Assembly (NCBI RefSeq): GCF_000524195.1
Contig: NW_020170429.1
Span: forward strand, 529,595 to 578,916
DNA length: 49,322 nt
Origin: Echinococcus granulosus
Lineage: Eukaryota > Platyhelminthes > Cestoda > Cyclophyllidea > Taeniidae
Reading direction: 5' to 3'
Part shown: positions 1 to 12,600 of the stretch, piece after piece
Position numbering within the stretch: position 1 is the first letter of the stretch
How the letters are laid out: every line of letters starts with the position of its first letter
Position numbers and translations under genes: made by a program
The notes under the pieces: model-generated
The model's database searches: none
What the model saw: only the letters and a program-made list of their open reading frames with translations
Told to the model about the DNA's origin: nothing

Positions 1-858
1 CCTTTGTTAACTCGTTGTATGTAACGCCCATTTACTAAGCTTCTTAGCTTTCACTAAAATCACTCAAACTGTTTATACTATTTGTTTTTGGGCGGTGCTT
101 TCTGCTACCGCACCTTTTCCAAATGCAACTCAAAAAAACCCGACAAGAAGTTTCTACAGCTTTTGAATCAAGCTAAATCCAAGTAACATCATGTTCGATC
201 GAAAGTTTGCGATATGAGGAAAATCGTATGGCACAGTAGAGAGTAATGGCGGATTGGTGAACATGTGTGCCTAATAATAACGATATGAATAAGGGTGCTT
301 TATGACTTCCTACTAGCTAAAGGCAATTGCAGCGAACAATACGGAAAATTACACAAACCTCTTTGGTTATCTAATGGATTAGTAAAGATGAAGAAACTGT
401 TATAGTTGAGGATTATGGTTAGGAACTAAAAAGAGAACACTGGAAATAATATGCTAAAACATTTTGGCATGACTAAGGATGAATAAAAGATGTGGGGCAA
501 AAATTGCGAATCAAGTCTCCAACTTTCCAGAGGTGGTCGGTTGATAAGGAGTAAGAAAGCAGAAGAATACGCCACAAGATTGGAAGATATAGGCACTGCT
601 TCCCTGCAGCATAGCGAACTTACTTTTGTTACATGTATTTGTCAGAAAAGGTAGATATTAGCAAGTGATTAATGTAGCAGTTAAAGGGCACAAGATATGT
701 TTTTGCTAATGTGATCGGTACCTGGTCAGAGAGAGTTGGGGAGGCACTTATTTTCGAAAAAAGTTGTTAAAGAAGGGAAGGAAAAGCTGTACTTGGCGTT
801 GTCTTTTGAGATTCCGATCAAACCACCATGAGTAGAAGTAGAAAATGCATAAACGTAC
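1..858 (-). other. UBTD homologue, intron 2 (partial)
   Basis: Non-coding, AT-rich sequence downstream of the UBTD exon 2 donor. I looked for the next family motif (the CYDELGNRYQLP-like stretch) on the minus strand and did not see it, so the following exon lies beyond the left edge of the window. Confidence 0.7.
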
Positions 859-1092
859 CAGTGGGGAGAATTATGTTGGCGCTGTCGATGATGGCCTGAG
901 CCATCTCGTGGTCACCACGTTCCGCAGCCTCCGCGGCGGAGCGCAGGGCGTCCCAAATCTCTTGACGTCCCTCAAAAGCCGGTGCGGTGTCCCAGAACTC
1001 ATCACGTTTCTGCTTTAGCTGAGAATGGTAGATGGGCTGGGAGCTGCACCACCGTGTTGTGCCGCGTTTCAGTGGCTGGTTTTTACCAACAG
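859..1092 (-). CDS. UBTD: UBTD1/UBTD2 homologue, coding exon 2 (partial gene)
   Basis: This exon encodes residues 26-104 of a ubiquitin domain-containing protein (UBTD1/2, also called DC-UbP). The family signature is plainly visible: GKNQPLKR, then [14 protein letters not shown] (residues 54-67), EIWDAL and [13 protein letters not shown] (90-102). Human UBTD1 and UBTD2 carry nearly the same strings in their conserved N-terminal domain, which in the human proteins precedes a C-terminal ubiquitin-like fold and contacts UBE2D-type E2 enzymes. On the minus strand the exon follows an acceptor (..tttggttcag) and ends at donor gtacgt (858-853). It starts with 2 bases of a codon and ends with 1, matching exon 1 exactly. 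The ubiquitin-like domain is not in bases 1-858, so the gene runs off the left edge. Identity is very secure; whether it equals UBTD1 or UBTD2 cannot be told. Confidence 0.93.
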
Positions 1093-2203
1093 CTGAACCA
1101 AATGGGAGGCTCCAAGCATCAGAATAAGCCAATTAGACGAATCTTGAGATATTGGTATGGAATGGTTGAAGGGTAAACATTATAGCCTTAGCAACTACGT
1201 CACCATTTGCATTGGTATCTGGCTTTCATCAAGTAGATCAGTTTGTTACAAGATTTCAGAAACAACCACAAGTCTTGATACGGAGCAAACCTCGAGAAGC
1301 CAATGGATATCAACGGATGATAGAAATGTTTCATTTCTTAAAGCCGCAGCCTTGCCAGAAAGCCATCAAATATAATTTAGTTGGGCTGGCTAATATGCGA
1401 ACGGCTAAATGGTGAACAACGCTGCATTGTAGGGAAACCTTCAAAATGAAGGTCGGTGAAGCAATTCTTGCGATGCTGATGACTAACAGATGGAGACTTA
1501 TTCCACGCAATAACATCATACACACAGACTAATCTGCCAATAAATGTGTAACTTTGGATGACGGAAAGACTAGAAGTTTTATCCTTGCCATATGCATAGG
1601 CATCAAGTATCTTCAAAATCAGATCACTTAGCTAGTCATATTAAGAAGCTGTAGAAACAAATATACTTCCCCGGCGAGATATATAATGATACCAATATCA
1701 CGAAGATTAAAAAGTACACAACACCAAAACAAAGAAGTGATAAATTAGAGGCGTTGATCATGAAATGAAGTGGAAAATACCGTAAGGGTAAGAAAACGAA
1801 GCAGCCCCGATTCCTAGAGTAAACGTGTTAAAAGTATTACATTATAAAATACCAGACATTTAAATCATTTAGGCAGATCCTGCAGTCTTTTTAACCCTAC
1901 AATTCCTCAGAAAATACGGCGGACATAACAGAGGGTATAAAGCAACATCGATGGGGTAAAGCCAGTAGTTTCAAGCCCTATTCCAAAAACATTTTATCAC
2001 TCATGGCAGCAAAAAAATAATATTTAAAGCGAAGAAAACCAGAGCGCACAAATACTTGTGGGTTTCAAATATAACAGGGAGACTTCAAGCACATTTCACA
2101 AAAGAGGAAATATGATGAAGAAGCTCTACATGGTGACAGCGTTGGATAGTGGCATTAGAACTGCGAAACACACATAAGACCTGTGTCTTGCTTAAGAATT
2201 TAC
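1093..2203 (-). other. UBTD homologue, intron 1
   Basis: AT-rich stretch between the two UBTD coding exons. No other gene, RNA or repeat was recognised in it; the short open frames it contains have no protein-like conservation. Confidence 0.65.
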
Positions 2204-2279
2204 CTATTCTGGGTGACGTCCAGTTATTCCCACCACCACGATAGGATGGAACAGCTGATCGGTGAAAGCGATTTCCCAT
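2204..2279 (-). CDS. UBTD: UBTD1/UBTD2 homologue, coding exon 1 with start codon
   Basis: Likely first coding exon of the UBTD homologue. ATG is at 2279-2277 and the peptide begins MGNRFHRS. It is 25 codons plus one base, ending at donor gtaaat (2203-2198). The leftover G joins the CT that opens exon 2 to make Ala, so the reading becomes ..[15 protein letters not shown]. This mirrors human UBTD2, where a short variable exon also stops just before the VALGRNQPLKK stretch. Gly2 follows Met1, as expected for N-myristoylation, and human UBTD proteins also start Met-Gly-Gly. An ATG further upstream in the same frame (near 2345) would add a hydrophobic leader unlike the family and is less likely. 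Intron 1 spans 1093-2203. The body of the exon is not conserved, so the assignment rests on phase, start motif and position. Confidence 0.72.
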
Positions 2280-2647
2280 TTTTGATTCAACTGATAAATT
2301 TAAACACACAACTTCGTGCAACCAGAAAAAAACAATAACCCTCAAGCGTTATGCCTTTTCTTTCGCCTAAAAAATTGCGCTAGACATTTGTAGCGAAGGT
2401 CTGTTGGTAAAACGGTGCACGTTAGATAGTAGCAGTAATGGGGAGGCTACGTAGAAAACTAGGTTCCAAAAAAGAACACATGACTTTTGATTTTGTATTT
2501 TTTTGTATAAGACATTTTGCTCATCTTATTGATACCCACGCGCTTCTAATCCACTAGTTCCTGATTCGATGTACAGAGTTCAACAAGCATATAAATTAGG
2601 CGATACACAGCAGAGTTCATTGCAGATGTTCCATTAGTTGCTCTTAT

Positions 2648-2844
2648 GCAATATGATAGTGGTCTATCCCTCGGCATTGGTGAGCCGCCACTTTTGTACT
2701 TTGAATTAGCCCTCATGTACCCCGCTGAGTGGGCTGGCCTTTTGGGCCATGCCAATAGCCCAGACACCTTCTCTGCACTGAATACATATTCTGCCCGAGT
2801 ACTTTGTCTTCTTTTGTCTTCAGAGAGTCTCATAACGCTACACT
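2648..2844 (+). repeat. Interspersed repeat family A, copy 1
   Basis: A unit of about 200 bp repeated at 2954-3153 with roughly 85-90% identity by eye. Shared blocks include gatagtggt, tatccctcgg, gccacttttgtact and the long identical core around ggccttttgggccatgccaa. It ends in a cttcagagagtctc-type block and a gctaca tail. The minus strand is open for most of its length, but the predicted peptide resembles nothing I know. Strand is nominal. No terminal inverted repeats or poly-A tail can be seen, so the class is unknown. Confidence 0.85.
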
Positions 2845-2953
2845 TATAGTCGGATTAAAGGTATTTAATTCAACAGAAATTTTGCATTAATTGGCAAATT
2901 ATGGGGCAAAATTATAAAGTACTTGCTTACTTGTACAAAATAAAAGATGTGCT

Positions 2954-3153
2954 GTAATACGATAGTGGTTTATCCCTCGGTTCTGGTGGGGCGCCACTTT
3001 TGTACTTCGAATTAGCCCCCTTGTACCTCGCTGGGTGGGCTGGCCTTTTGGGCCATGCCAATAGCCCAGACACCTTCTCCGTGCTGAATATATATATTCT
3101 GCCCAAGTATTTTGTCTTCTTTCGTCTTCAGGGAGTCTCGGGACGCTACAGTG
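2954..3153 (+). repeat. Interspersed repeat family A, copy 2
   Basis: Second, slightly diverged copy of the unit at 2648-2844, in the same orientation, with a start-to-start spacing of about 306 bp. The intervening ~110 bp are unrelated AT-rich sequence. A third, partial copy lies at 34415-34520, which shows the unit is a dispersed repeat and not merely a local duplication. Confidence 0.85.
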
Positions 3154-3636
3154 CCTACTTTATAAAGTAAAATAAAAGCCTTTGAGGCTCCTTAAATCTC
3201 TCCATAGTGTTCCGGACACTTTGCATGCAGAACGCCAGTTTTATCAGCACATTAGTCTGTGATTCATCAGGCCCATTTTAATGCTAAGGTTTTGTGCCAT
3301 ACAGAGAATGCATTGCAAATGCGCCTAAAAAATTTTGAAAATGCCACTCCGTCAACTGCTTATGAAATATACATACAAATGAATTGCGGCACCCCATTTG
3401 GGTCTGTCGGCAGAAAATCAAATGTTTTTATAATATTCAGTAAAATCTTTGGTTTGTATGAAATAAAATTTTGAGTTTTAATTATCACTAACCCGTCTTG
3501 TATTTTGCTTTCCTTCATCATTGATATTCACCGATGACCTCGTGGATGATTTGAATCCTCGTGTCAGGCATTTTTGCCTTTTTGCGATTTGGACATGTCC
3601 TTATTTTGATGATCCCGGAAACCGATTTTGCAAGTG

Positions 3637-3665
3637 ATGGATTCCAAGTCTAGTAATCAAGATCT
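3637..3665 (+). CDS. ARHGAP39: ARHGAP39 exon 1 (start codon)
   Basis: Begins ATG GAT TCC (MDSKSSNQD) and ends with two bases, CT, before donor gtacgt (3666). CT joins the C opening exon 2 to give Leu, so the protein starts MDSKSSNQDL-LEWVELLEP. An in-frame TGA at 3610-3612 lies upstream with no other ATG between, which supports this start. Human ARHGAP39 also has a short N-terminus before its LEWVE motif. Confidence 0.75.
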
Positions 3666-6600
3666 GTACGTTAATACGATTTTCAACCGTAAACGATTGA
3701 TTGTGCGGCAATAATGGCAGCTGGTTTTCGTTTGATGCTATATCTTTGAAGTGGGTTTATTTAGCTTGCCTTTGTTTATTATAACTGCGGTTGTTACTTG
3801 TATGTGCTATCCAACCATATCTTCTCCTCAGGTCTAGTTTTTTCGTGGTTTATAGCTTGGAATGGGTGGAATTGTTGGAACCGTCTTCACAAAAAGTAAT
3901 TTTCGCCAATTTGGAGTCTGGTGAAATTCGTTGGGATTCACCCCCAGATGCGCAAGTGTCAGTTGCTGATTTTTGAAATGCCCGTTCTTTCATCATTTCT
4001 CTTATACTGATACCAGTTTTTTATGCTGCCTTTTGAATGTTTAAAACTCTTGTATTTCTTTGCTGAATACGTTGTCATTGCTCCGTGCAGCCTTGAACGT
4101 TTTTCAAAACCAATTTTGGTTTGACATACATAAATTCCTATCGTCACTTTGCAATAGTCCGATAGAATAACACTATTTTATTTCTGAAATATTTAGGCGT
4201 CCACTGGCAAGCGAACAATGGTGGGAACTCTATGACATGAACACTCAGCGTCACTACTACCACAATGTTCGCTCCGGTAGAACGGAGTGGCATCGCCCCT
4301 CTTCTGGAGATGTCATTCCGCTCTCAAATTTACAAGTGTGTCTAATTTTAATTTTATTTTGAATTCGCGAAGTCACTTATCCGCTATTTCATAATTATGA
4401 CATCTCAAATTTTAACTGATTTTTTTATAACTTCGCATTGTTTATGCTATTATAAAGTCGTGGCACTCAACCCCTTTCTTCTCACACATTTTACTATTGT
4501 TTACATCCCGAACACGTGAAACGGAATCACATCCTTGCATTGCATGTTTAGCCAAGCTAACTGGACTGATTGGAATTCTACTTCTCTAATCCTTTTCATT
4601 CTTTTGCGCTCTGATATTTGATGGATGCTTTCTCCTCCGAACAGAGTTCATTTATAGCTGTCGTTTATTTAATCCTACCTAGATGCCTTCTATTTTCAGT
4701 AGTTGAGTAACTCATTAAGTTAAAAGACGTTTAATCCATTTTATGCGATTGGTAACCCGTTCTCCCAAGATTTGAATTGATTTACTGTCGGACTACCCAC
4801 ATTGGCTTACAACATCACGAAGTGCTTAGTACTTTGCTTTCTTTTCCAAAGACTGATTTAATCCTTACCAAGTCACATAACTTGTGTAATCTCCTATTCT
4901 TGGCTCTTGGTAGTAAAAGTCTTCCTCTAATCTCACATGCTTAACTCTCCCCGGAGAGTTTGTACATTGAACTCTGCTTGGTCAATGACATGGATAATAT
5001 CGGGAGAGGGGCTTGACTTTAACATAGCGGTGACCGCCTGAGCTAGAAAGAATTACGCTGACTGAGGCGGATGACTTTTTTTGGTGACGGCTATTCACAG
5101 ATAGTAAGCATATGTGTTGCGCAATGCACAAGAACTGTTTTATCTTTATATATCTGTAGAAGCATTGTAATGGGCATATAAAGGATAGCTTGATTTAAAT
5201 CTGTAATGTATCGAAAGGCATCTTCTGTTCACATTATCTAACTACCTTTAACCGAAGCCATTTTTACATTGATCGACATTGGTACTATTTTGTATGGAGA
5301 GACGAGGTAGTTCGTCTTTCATGTCTTCGCGTTCCTTACACATGATTACTTCTTCAATGGCACTAAGCGTATGTCACTCAGTTTCAAACACTTCCCTGCA
5401 TATGAATGCCTCTTTGCCAATTTTGCCGTTATTTTGACTATTAAATTTATTGGAGGATATTTTTTCATTATGCTACTCATATTTTTTTCCAATTTATACT
5501 GTTTAAGTGCTAATTCCGAAGTTACTTCTATTATATTTGATATCCCATGGTTCTTATATTCGCTATTTTTTCATCTTTTCAGTTGATCAAGCAGTTTGCC
5601 AATTCGGGGGGCACCATGGACAAGGTTAGTTTGGATTTTATGACATCTGGTTCATTTTTTTTGCATTACGGACTAGAATGCACACTTATGTGATGGAAAC
5701 GTTTTACCAAGGGTTTGGGTTTTACTGCTGCCTTGTATTACCCAAGAAAACTTGCACTTTTAAATATTGGTAGAGCTTTGACTAGTGATTTCCCTCATTA
5801 TTTTTTGATGGCTCATTTAGTAGAGGTCATTTGAGGATTAGACGGCATTCTGGCAAAAGGCCTCTATTCCGGTGAAACTTAATTACCCCATTTCGTGGAC
5901 TGGAAAGTAGCGTAGATAATCAGAGGATCCTCACCAAGCGCAATTTTTTTGTTCTATTCCCATAATGTTTGAGGCTTTTGCATGCTGGCAACAGTAACTC
6001 AAAGACAGCGGACTCTTATATTTATTGTGCATTACTTTTCCACTTGGAAAATCGTATAGCGTGTTCGTCAGTGTGAAATCAGTCTGCAGTTGTAAATCAA
6101 CGAAACGCTCAGGGGTTTGGTATATTTTGATGCAAACTGATTTTGCCTACCCCCTTTCGAGAGACGTAATGGGAAGTTGAGGTTCCAGCCCTATATTCCT
6201 TTATGCAGAAAATTTATTCCGTTTTGCGTGGTGAACAAAATTGGCTAGAAAAAGAAACACTTGGATTTGGCTTATTTTCGAGTTCTTTCATTGTATGTAA
6301 AGTCAAGACTTTATTCTCTTTGGTTACAAAGTAGAAATATTGCAATTTCATAGAAAATATGTTTATCTGCATAAAGGTGGCTTGTATTGCTATTTTACTA
6401 TTAATTTTGAAAGCAGGAAATTGTTTGGTTCAAATGCCAAATAACGTGGCAGGTTATAACCTTTACTACGACACAGCCAAGCGTTAATTCAGGTGAAATA
6501 GGATGCCTAGCTTTTCGTCCATACCCTTATTTTGAGCTGAAGTCGGCATTCACGGGTCTCAGTGCCCCTCGCCAATGCTGGTCGTCACTTATATTGCGGC

Positions 6601-9600
6601 AGAATTAACTGTGCTGGTAGACACGATGCTTATCTAGCCCCACCCCAAACTATGCTGACTTTCATGTCGTGGCCAATGATTGAGAACAGGAGACCTAGCA
6701 AAAACACAGTCATGCTTGGCATTATTTTGCATGCACAAACGAGAATTGGTCTCACTGTTTATTTTGCTGTAAGTCCTACCATTTGTGAAAGGGTATTCGC
6801 CCATAATAACATGCATGCATCGTTTTAGTCGGTCGCAAAAAGCAACACCAAAACGCTCGTAAGTTTGCTTACCTGTACGATTTTACCCGGTTTGCTCCTA
6901 CTGCTGCTGCTGTTACTGAAAGTAAAAAGCGAATTGAGTGGAGCATGTCTTGTCCACTCCTCCTGGCATGGTTTGTTTTACCTTGAACCAAACTTGTTAC
7001 TTTCTGGTAGATTTTGTATCCCTTTTATAAGGATTCCTAATCGAATATTGACCTCTGAATTAATGTCATATTGGAGGCTTTCTATTCGAAACGCCTTTCT
7101 CATTCTATTTCAGTAATGTATGATATTCACAAAATTTGTATTTATCAAACGAGAGTGGACGAACGCAAAGTAAGCTGAATGTTGAACAGTAGGCATTGTC
7201 TGTGATTAAATTGTGCCTTTTCCTTACATGTATTGGATAGGAAACTGCTTTTTTTTTCTAACGTCCACATTTTGCAACCCTGGTATTGTGCTGAAATCCT
7301 ATTTTTAGTTCTTTTCCCCCATGCCTTTCTACAAAATTTGGACTAGCTCTGGCACCTAGATGAAACGTTCAAATTATGTACGAAGAAATGTAATACCAAA
7401 ATTGGTAGTTCGAAGTAAGCTCAATGTGCTCGCTGGCAGTCTGTCTCAGAAAAATCACCACAGATTGGATGTTTCGCTGCTCAAATGTGACAACAACACT
7501 CACAATACCAAAACTGAACGATCCCACTACTCATGGGAAATAAGAAAGGCATTCTTCTCAGGTTTGAAAGCATCCCATCTGAATTATTTCAACCTCATCT
7601 AATCCGTTTGGGAAACAGTTTGATGCAACTAGCTACCATAACATTGCCGTGTGTTTGTGATGCTGGGTTTACATAGAAAAATCAACCAGTCACGTATGTA
7701 TGCTGCTGGTAACAAAAGCGTTAATTTGTCTCTTGAAAAGTGATCGGAATTTGTTGACTAATGTTGCCATTCTTCTGGATTGCGGTGACTTGGGCAACAT
7801 TCGGTAGAGTTGAGGGAACTGTTCAATCCTTTCTTCGTTTCGGGAAATAATTCCCCACTTTCTTGACCACATCAGGAGGGCACGTGTTAACTGGTGTCAG
7901 TAGGGGGCAAGAGGGAGCTAGTGGTTTTGCCTTATCGCCCTTGGAAGATGTCGGTCTATCTTTGGACAAGGTATTTTCATTATTGGACGATAGTCGGACT
8001 GCAGCCTCTGTATTGTCTTTAAGTTATTTGACCTCCACAGAGCTTTCTTCCTCGTTTCCGTGTTTCTTCCAGTGGTCTGGGCGGAATTCAGTGCTAGAAC
8101 ATGCGAACAAGCTTCCTCTTGATTCTTCCTCTTTTCTCTGTGTGCGCGTGTGAGTCAGTATAATGTTTTTTATTACGCGATGGAGAACGAAGGTGATCGG
8201 ACAATGTAAAACAATTAATCACTGTCGAAGCTGGTCGTTGTTCGGAGTTTGCCACGTTCTAGTTGATCTGATCTAGCGTTCTCGCAGATTTGCTGAGCAT
8301 TCAACCCCAACTTTGACCCCAAAATTTTTCAATTTCTGGGTTTATCTTGTGTTTGCTTCTATTCTGTCTGACCGCTCTAGACGAGAGTAAAAGCATTCAT
8401 CATCATTTATCACGGATGTTTGGTTGGATTTCAGTGGTATTTTTTTTAATCTAAAAGCTGGTTTTGTTGCATTAAATGCCTAGATTTTTTTATATTCCGT
8501 TAGGTAACGTATTGTTTTTCATTCCTGTTACGAAAACCCTGGATGACAGCCAATCGCTCTTCACCGTGTCAGTAATTAAGCTGAATATAACAATCTAAAA
8601 AAGATGGTGAAGGTGGGATTATTTTGCGAAAGTCATTATGGTTCGTGGCTTGGGAGAGGGCAGATAGCAGCACCTGGATTCTAAACTTAACACTAACCCA
8701 CGATTATGCACGTATTTTTCACGCAAAAACGCATTCAGAGGGCAAGTCAACCACTTCAGTGCAGATGTTTTATTTTTCTACTGTGACACTATTACTCGCT
8801 GGTGCTTTAAGATTCAGAGATGTTATTATCCTCGGATTAAGGAGGTTGTGCATCGAGTTTACTGTTTTAAACTTCATCAATCTTTGATAAGATCCGGTGA
8901 AACGACTAATCTATCATAAACTGTTAAAGAAAACGTCGCATACTTGTGACATCGGATAGGAATTAAAAACTCGGGATTTTACATTCATGATGCCTGCTGG
9001 CAACGTTAATACTGTGTATTCTGAGATTTCATCTTAGATTGTAGTTTAGTTCGCGGATAAAGGATAGGATTTTAACTCCTTTGGGAGTATCCATCTTGCG
9101 ACCTATGATTTCTAGGTGAATTTCTGGACAAACTCAAGCCTGAAGATCCACTCGTGCAAGTTTCGATAGCATTCAGGTAACTTCTTAAAGGACAGAACTG
9201 TGGTCTCTGGTCGAACTGACTCAAGTATTATTGTCGTGATACGTCGAATCTTTGGGTCCATTATTTTTAGCTTTTTCTTACTGTGCATGAACGAGTCCTA
9301 AAATAATTTATCAGATAACAGTAGGTAGAATGGTTCGGTACTTAAATCGACAAGTAGAGTTTGTGATCTTCTCGTGCATCTCTGTTAATATGCAAGCTAG
9401 CTCAAATATAAATGAAATGCTTGCTCAAAGAGGCGCCAATTTGCCGTACAACCCACTTACCCCTTGTATTTCTATCACAGGACATTGGTGTGATGCACCG
9501 ATATAGGCTCTGCCCCACCGGTGGTGCTCGCAACTCCATTCACATGACTCCACAGGATCACCGCAAGATGTCCTCACCGGTGAGCGCCACACCGCCCGTA

Positions 9601-12600
9601 TCCTCGCGTCATCCCGTTGCTCCAAGTCCCGGCCGGCCCGTCTCGCACCGTCGGCGTAATTCACAGCCTACGCACTCCGCTCCCGCTGTCACGTGTCACG
9701 CGTCGCTACAGCAGCAGTCGTTGACCCGATGTGCAGCAGCCAGTTCGCTCTCAGTGACAGCAAACCAGCGGGTTACGGAATGGCTCCGCTCGGCAGGATC
9801 ACTACCTGAGGAGGCGGAGGATGAGGCAACATATTTTCAGCATCAGAAGGTTAATCTTCAGTTGGGAATCTGTCCGAATTTTTGGCAGGGGAGGTCTTGA
9901 GAGTTCTGCTGGTTCGGGTGCGCCAGAATTTTCCTACACTTGTGTACTGTTTCTATAAGTAGGAGCATCGGCGTTGGCACGGAGGTTTTTTGCAAGACCT
10001 GATTTAAATATTTATAGTTTGGTTCTACTTTGTTGTTCCCCTCATACTAGAACTCACTGGCATGTCGGAGCAAAAAGCAATGATAAAGTGGTTGAACCAT
10101 CTTGTTTTAGTCGAAATTGAGTAGAATTTCATTCTAAATGTGAAGTTTTTAATTTTCAAGTTCCCATAGAATGAAATGATTTTGAAAATTTGGCTGATTT
10201 TTGAACGATATTCCATTCTTTGGCCTTATTTTCTCTGCGTTAAGGCAATAATTATTGTCTAACGGTTGTACCACCTTTTTTCGTATATGAGTTTAGTAAT
10301 TACTGTAACTTAATTTCATTCTACCATCTGAAATAATCGCTTTTCTTTATTTGTGTCAATCGTTGTCTAAAGAATTTCCACTATGAATTCTAAACTAAGC
10401 ACGCAAATGCTCTTCAAGCCTTGCGGCAACTTTTTTTGACGTCTTTTGGGTATTTTTAGGCTTTTGCATCATCGGTGGCTACACAAACGCCTCAAACACG
10501 CTGGAACACTGCCCGTGGTATCCCGACTACCGTCTTCCAGCCTCATCCTCCCTTGACAACTCGGCGTACCGTCTCTAACCGGCAAATGTCTCCATCCATC
10601 ACCACTCCCTACGATCGTCGCATAGTTTCCATGGTTCCAGCACCCCCACCCCCGCCTCCATTGCACGGTCGCACGTCTGTGGACAGCAATGCCGCCGTTA
10701 TTGCAACACAGGAAAGTGCCTTCGCCAACCTCCTCTATGACATGTCCTGCAATGTAGTGACTCCTCAACACCAACAACAGCAGAATCTATCCACGACGGC
10801 TGTGAACGCCGAGATGGCCGCACTGGCGCTCACACCGCGTGCGATTCCTCGAACGAATCCGCATGCAGTGGTGACAGCCGGCACGATGCCACGTCTGTCC
10901 TCCGCCAAGCCACACCTGCCATCGCTGCAGCCGCCATTGCCGATAGCAGTGGTGGGAGCAACGGTGGGGGCACCGACGAAACTGAAGAACGGAACCGGGG
11001 CAGTGTCTGTAACGGGGGTGGTCTCTTCCTCGCCTGACACGGAGATTACTACCAACTCGGCATCTGCATCAGCTTCCGCATCGTATTCGAGTGATAGTGA
11101 ACCGGAGGAGAAGGAGCCTCAGGCGATGTGTAAGGAGGCGCCGATGTCAGCTAATGATGTGTCAACCTACTCGGTAAATAGTGCTTGTCCTCGATTATTT
11201 TTACAAATCTCCAACCCAGTATTTGAAATTCTGCTAATGGCGTATCGTTGCTACACTTATAGGTGAAAAGCCTGTATTTTGTAATTCATATGTTGGTAGG
11301 ACTATGATATCTGCTGAGAAGGTTGTCGTTTTACTTTTGGTTAGAGCATGACGTATCCAATGAAGACACTTGTTTCATTTCTCCGCGGACGCTGTGGCTA
11401 GATGTTCATTTATGACAAATAGAGGGAGCGGTTCTCTCCAGTTAATCCCAGTTTCATTGAGTGCACTCTTTTGCTCAAAGGGTACAATTCGTGGTTAAAT
11501 CAGATTTGGAATGTGAACTTGTTCATCGACTTACACTTTGTTTTCCCCAGTCTGCTAAAATATTTCTAAGTTGGCGAAGTCTCATATTCAGGGTTGATTG
11601 ATGGGCAACTATTAATGCGAATTCACAATGCTGAATCAGGTTGCCTTTTGTTACTAACCTTTACATTAACCGGGTGAGTGTATGGTGAAGGCACTATTGT
11701 GAAGTTGAATTTTTGAGACCCTTGTTTCACCATTAAATTCAACGCCTAATTCAATGGTACTTCCCTTACTCTTTTCAGGGAGCTTAATGCGTTTTCACCG
11801 TTTTTTTTTTACGTCACAGATAAGCAGTTCATGTGGATTATCCGTTTAAAAGGTAGTCACACTACTTAAGTAATAAACAGACAAACCATTTTCGATTTGG
11901 ACTTACCTTGGACTTATGATCTGTTAAACTTTACCGGTGAATTTGCATTGTCAACTCTTGAGGCCAAGTTGTTTATACCATATGCCGCGTGTACTTTGTA
12001 CATGATTGGTCATTTTCGGTCGGATTTTCCGATGGCGCCAATTAAACACCCCCTTGTATTACTAAACCCCATTGTTCTCTACTTCGGTTTACGTCACAAT
12101 ATGAGCAATTCACCCTTGATTTAACTTTCATATTTCAAGGAAATTCGTAGATTTTTAAACCAAACCGGTTTTTATACGATTTGTGAGCAGCTTCTGATGT
12201 CTTTCTTGCTGTTTTCAATTAGTCTTAGCTGCTCTATTTAAATCCAGAAGTAGGTTAAGTCTATTTAGTGTGTCTCCAATACCAATAATAATTCCAAACT
12301 TCTGGATTGTATTTAGAAATGAGACACATCGTTTGAATTCCGACTAAAGACAGTTGTGACCATCAATAATTCACTAAAATACTCAGCGGAATCATTACTA
12401 TTAATATGAAATTTTATAATCCTAGTAGCCAAAAGTATTTTAGGTCTGTTTTGATCACGCCGTTTTCTTATTGACCTTCCAGAAAGAGGATATATTCGAG
12501 CAGCATCCTTTCCGGCCAGCTGCAGACCTTCCAGTGGACGAGTACACCTTCACCGTGCCTAGACAACAGCAACAATGCCACTCACAAGCCATATTTCACA

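Larger units (their letters stand above)
2280..3636. promoter_or_regulatory. Head-to-head intergenic region between UBTD and ARHGAP39
   Basis: The two start codons, 2279 on minus and 3637 on plus, face away from each other across about 1.36 kb. This stretch must contain both 5' UTRs and the promoters. No clear TATA box or CpG island is visible. Its most conspicuous content is a pair of tandem copies of repeat family A (2648-2844 and 2954-3153). A shared bidirectional promoter is possible but is only inferred from the layout. Confidence 0.5.

Noticed and set aside
2085..2345. Alternative UBTD start at the upstream ATG near 2345
   Set aside because: It would add a hydrophobic leader before MGNRFHRS, whereas family members begin Met-Gly with a likely myristoylated glycine.
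6562..6828. 88-codon open frame with a strong-looking donor gtaagt near 6769 in intron 4
   Set aside because: No protein-like conservation and no convincing acceptor in a compatible phase; most likely chance.
10469..11055. Minus-strand open frames over exon 6
   Set aside because: Shadows of the coding exon, with Gly/Ala-rich composition produced by the complementary strand of Pro/Ala codons.
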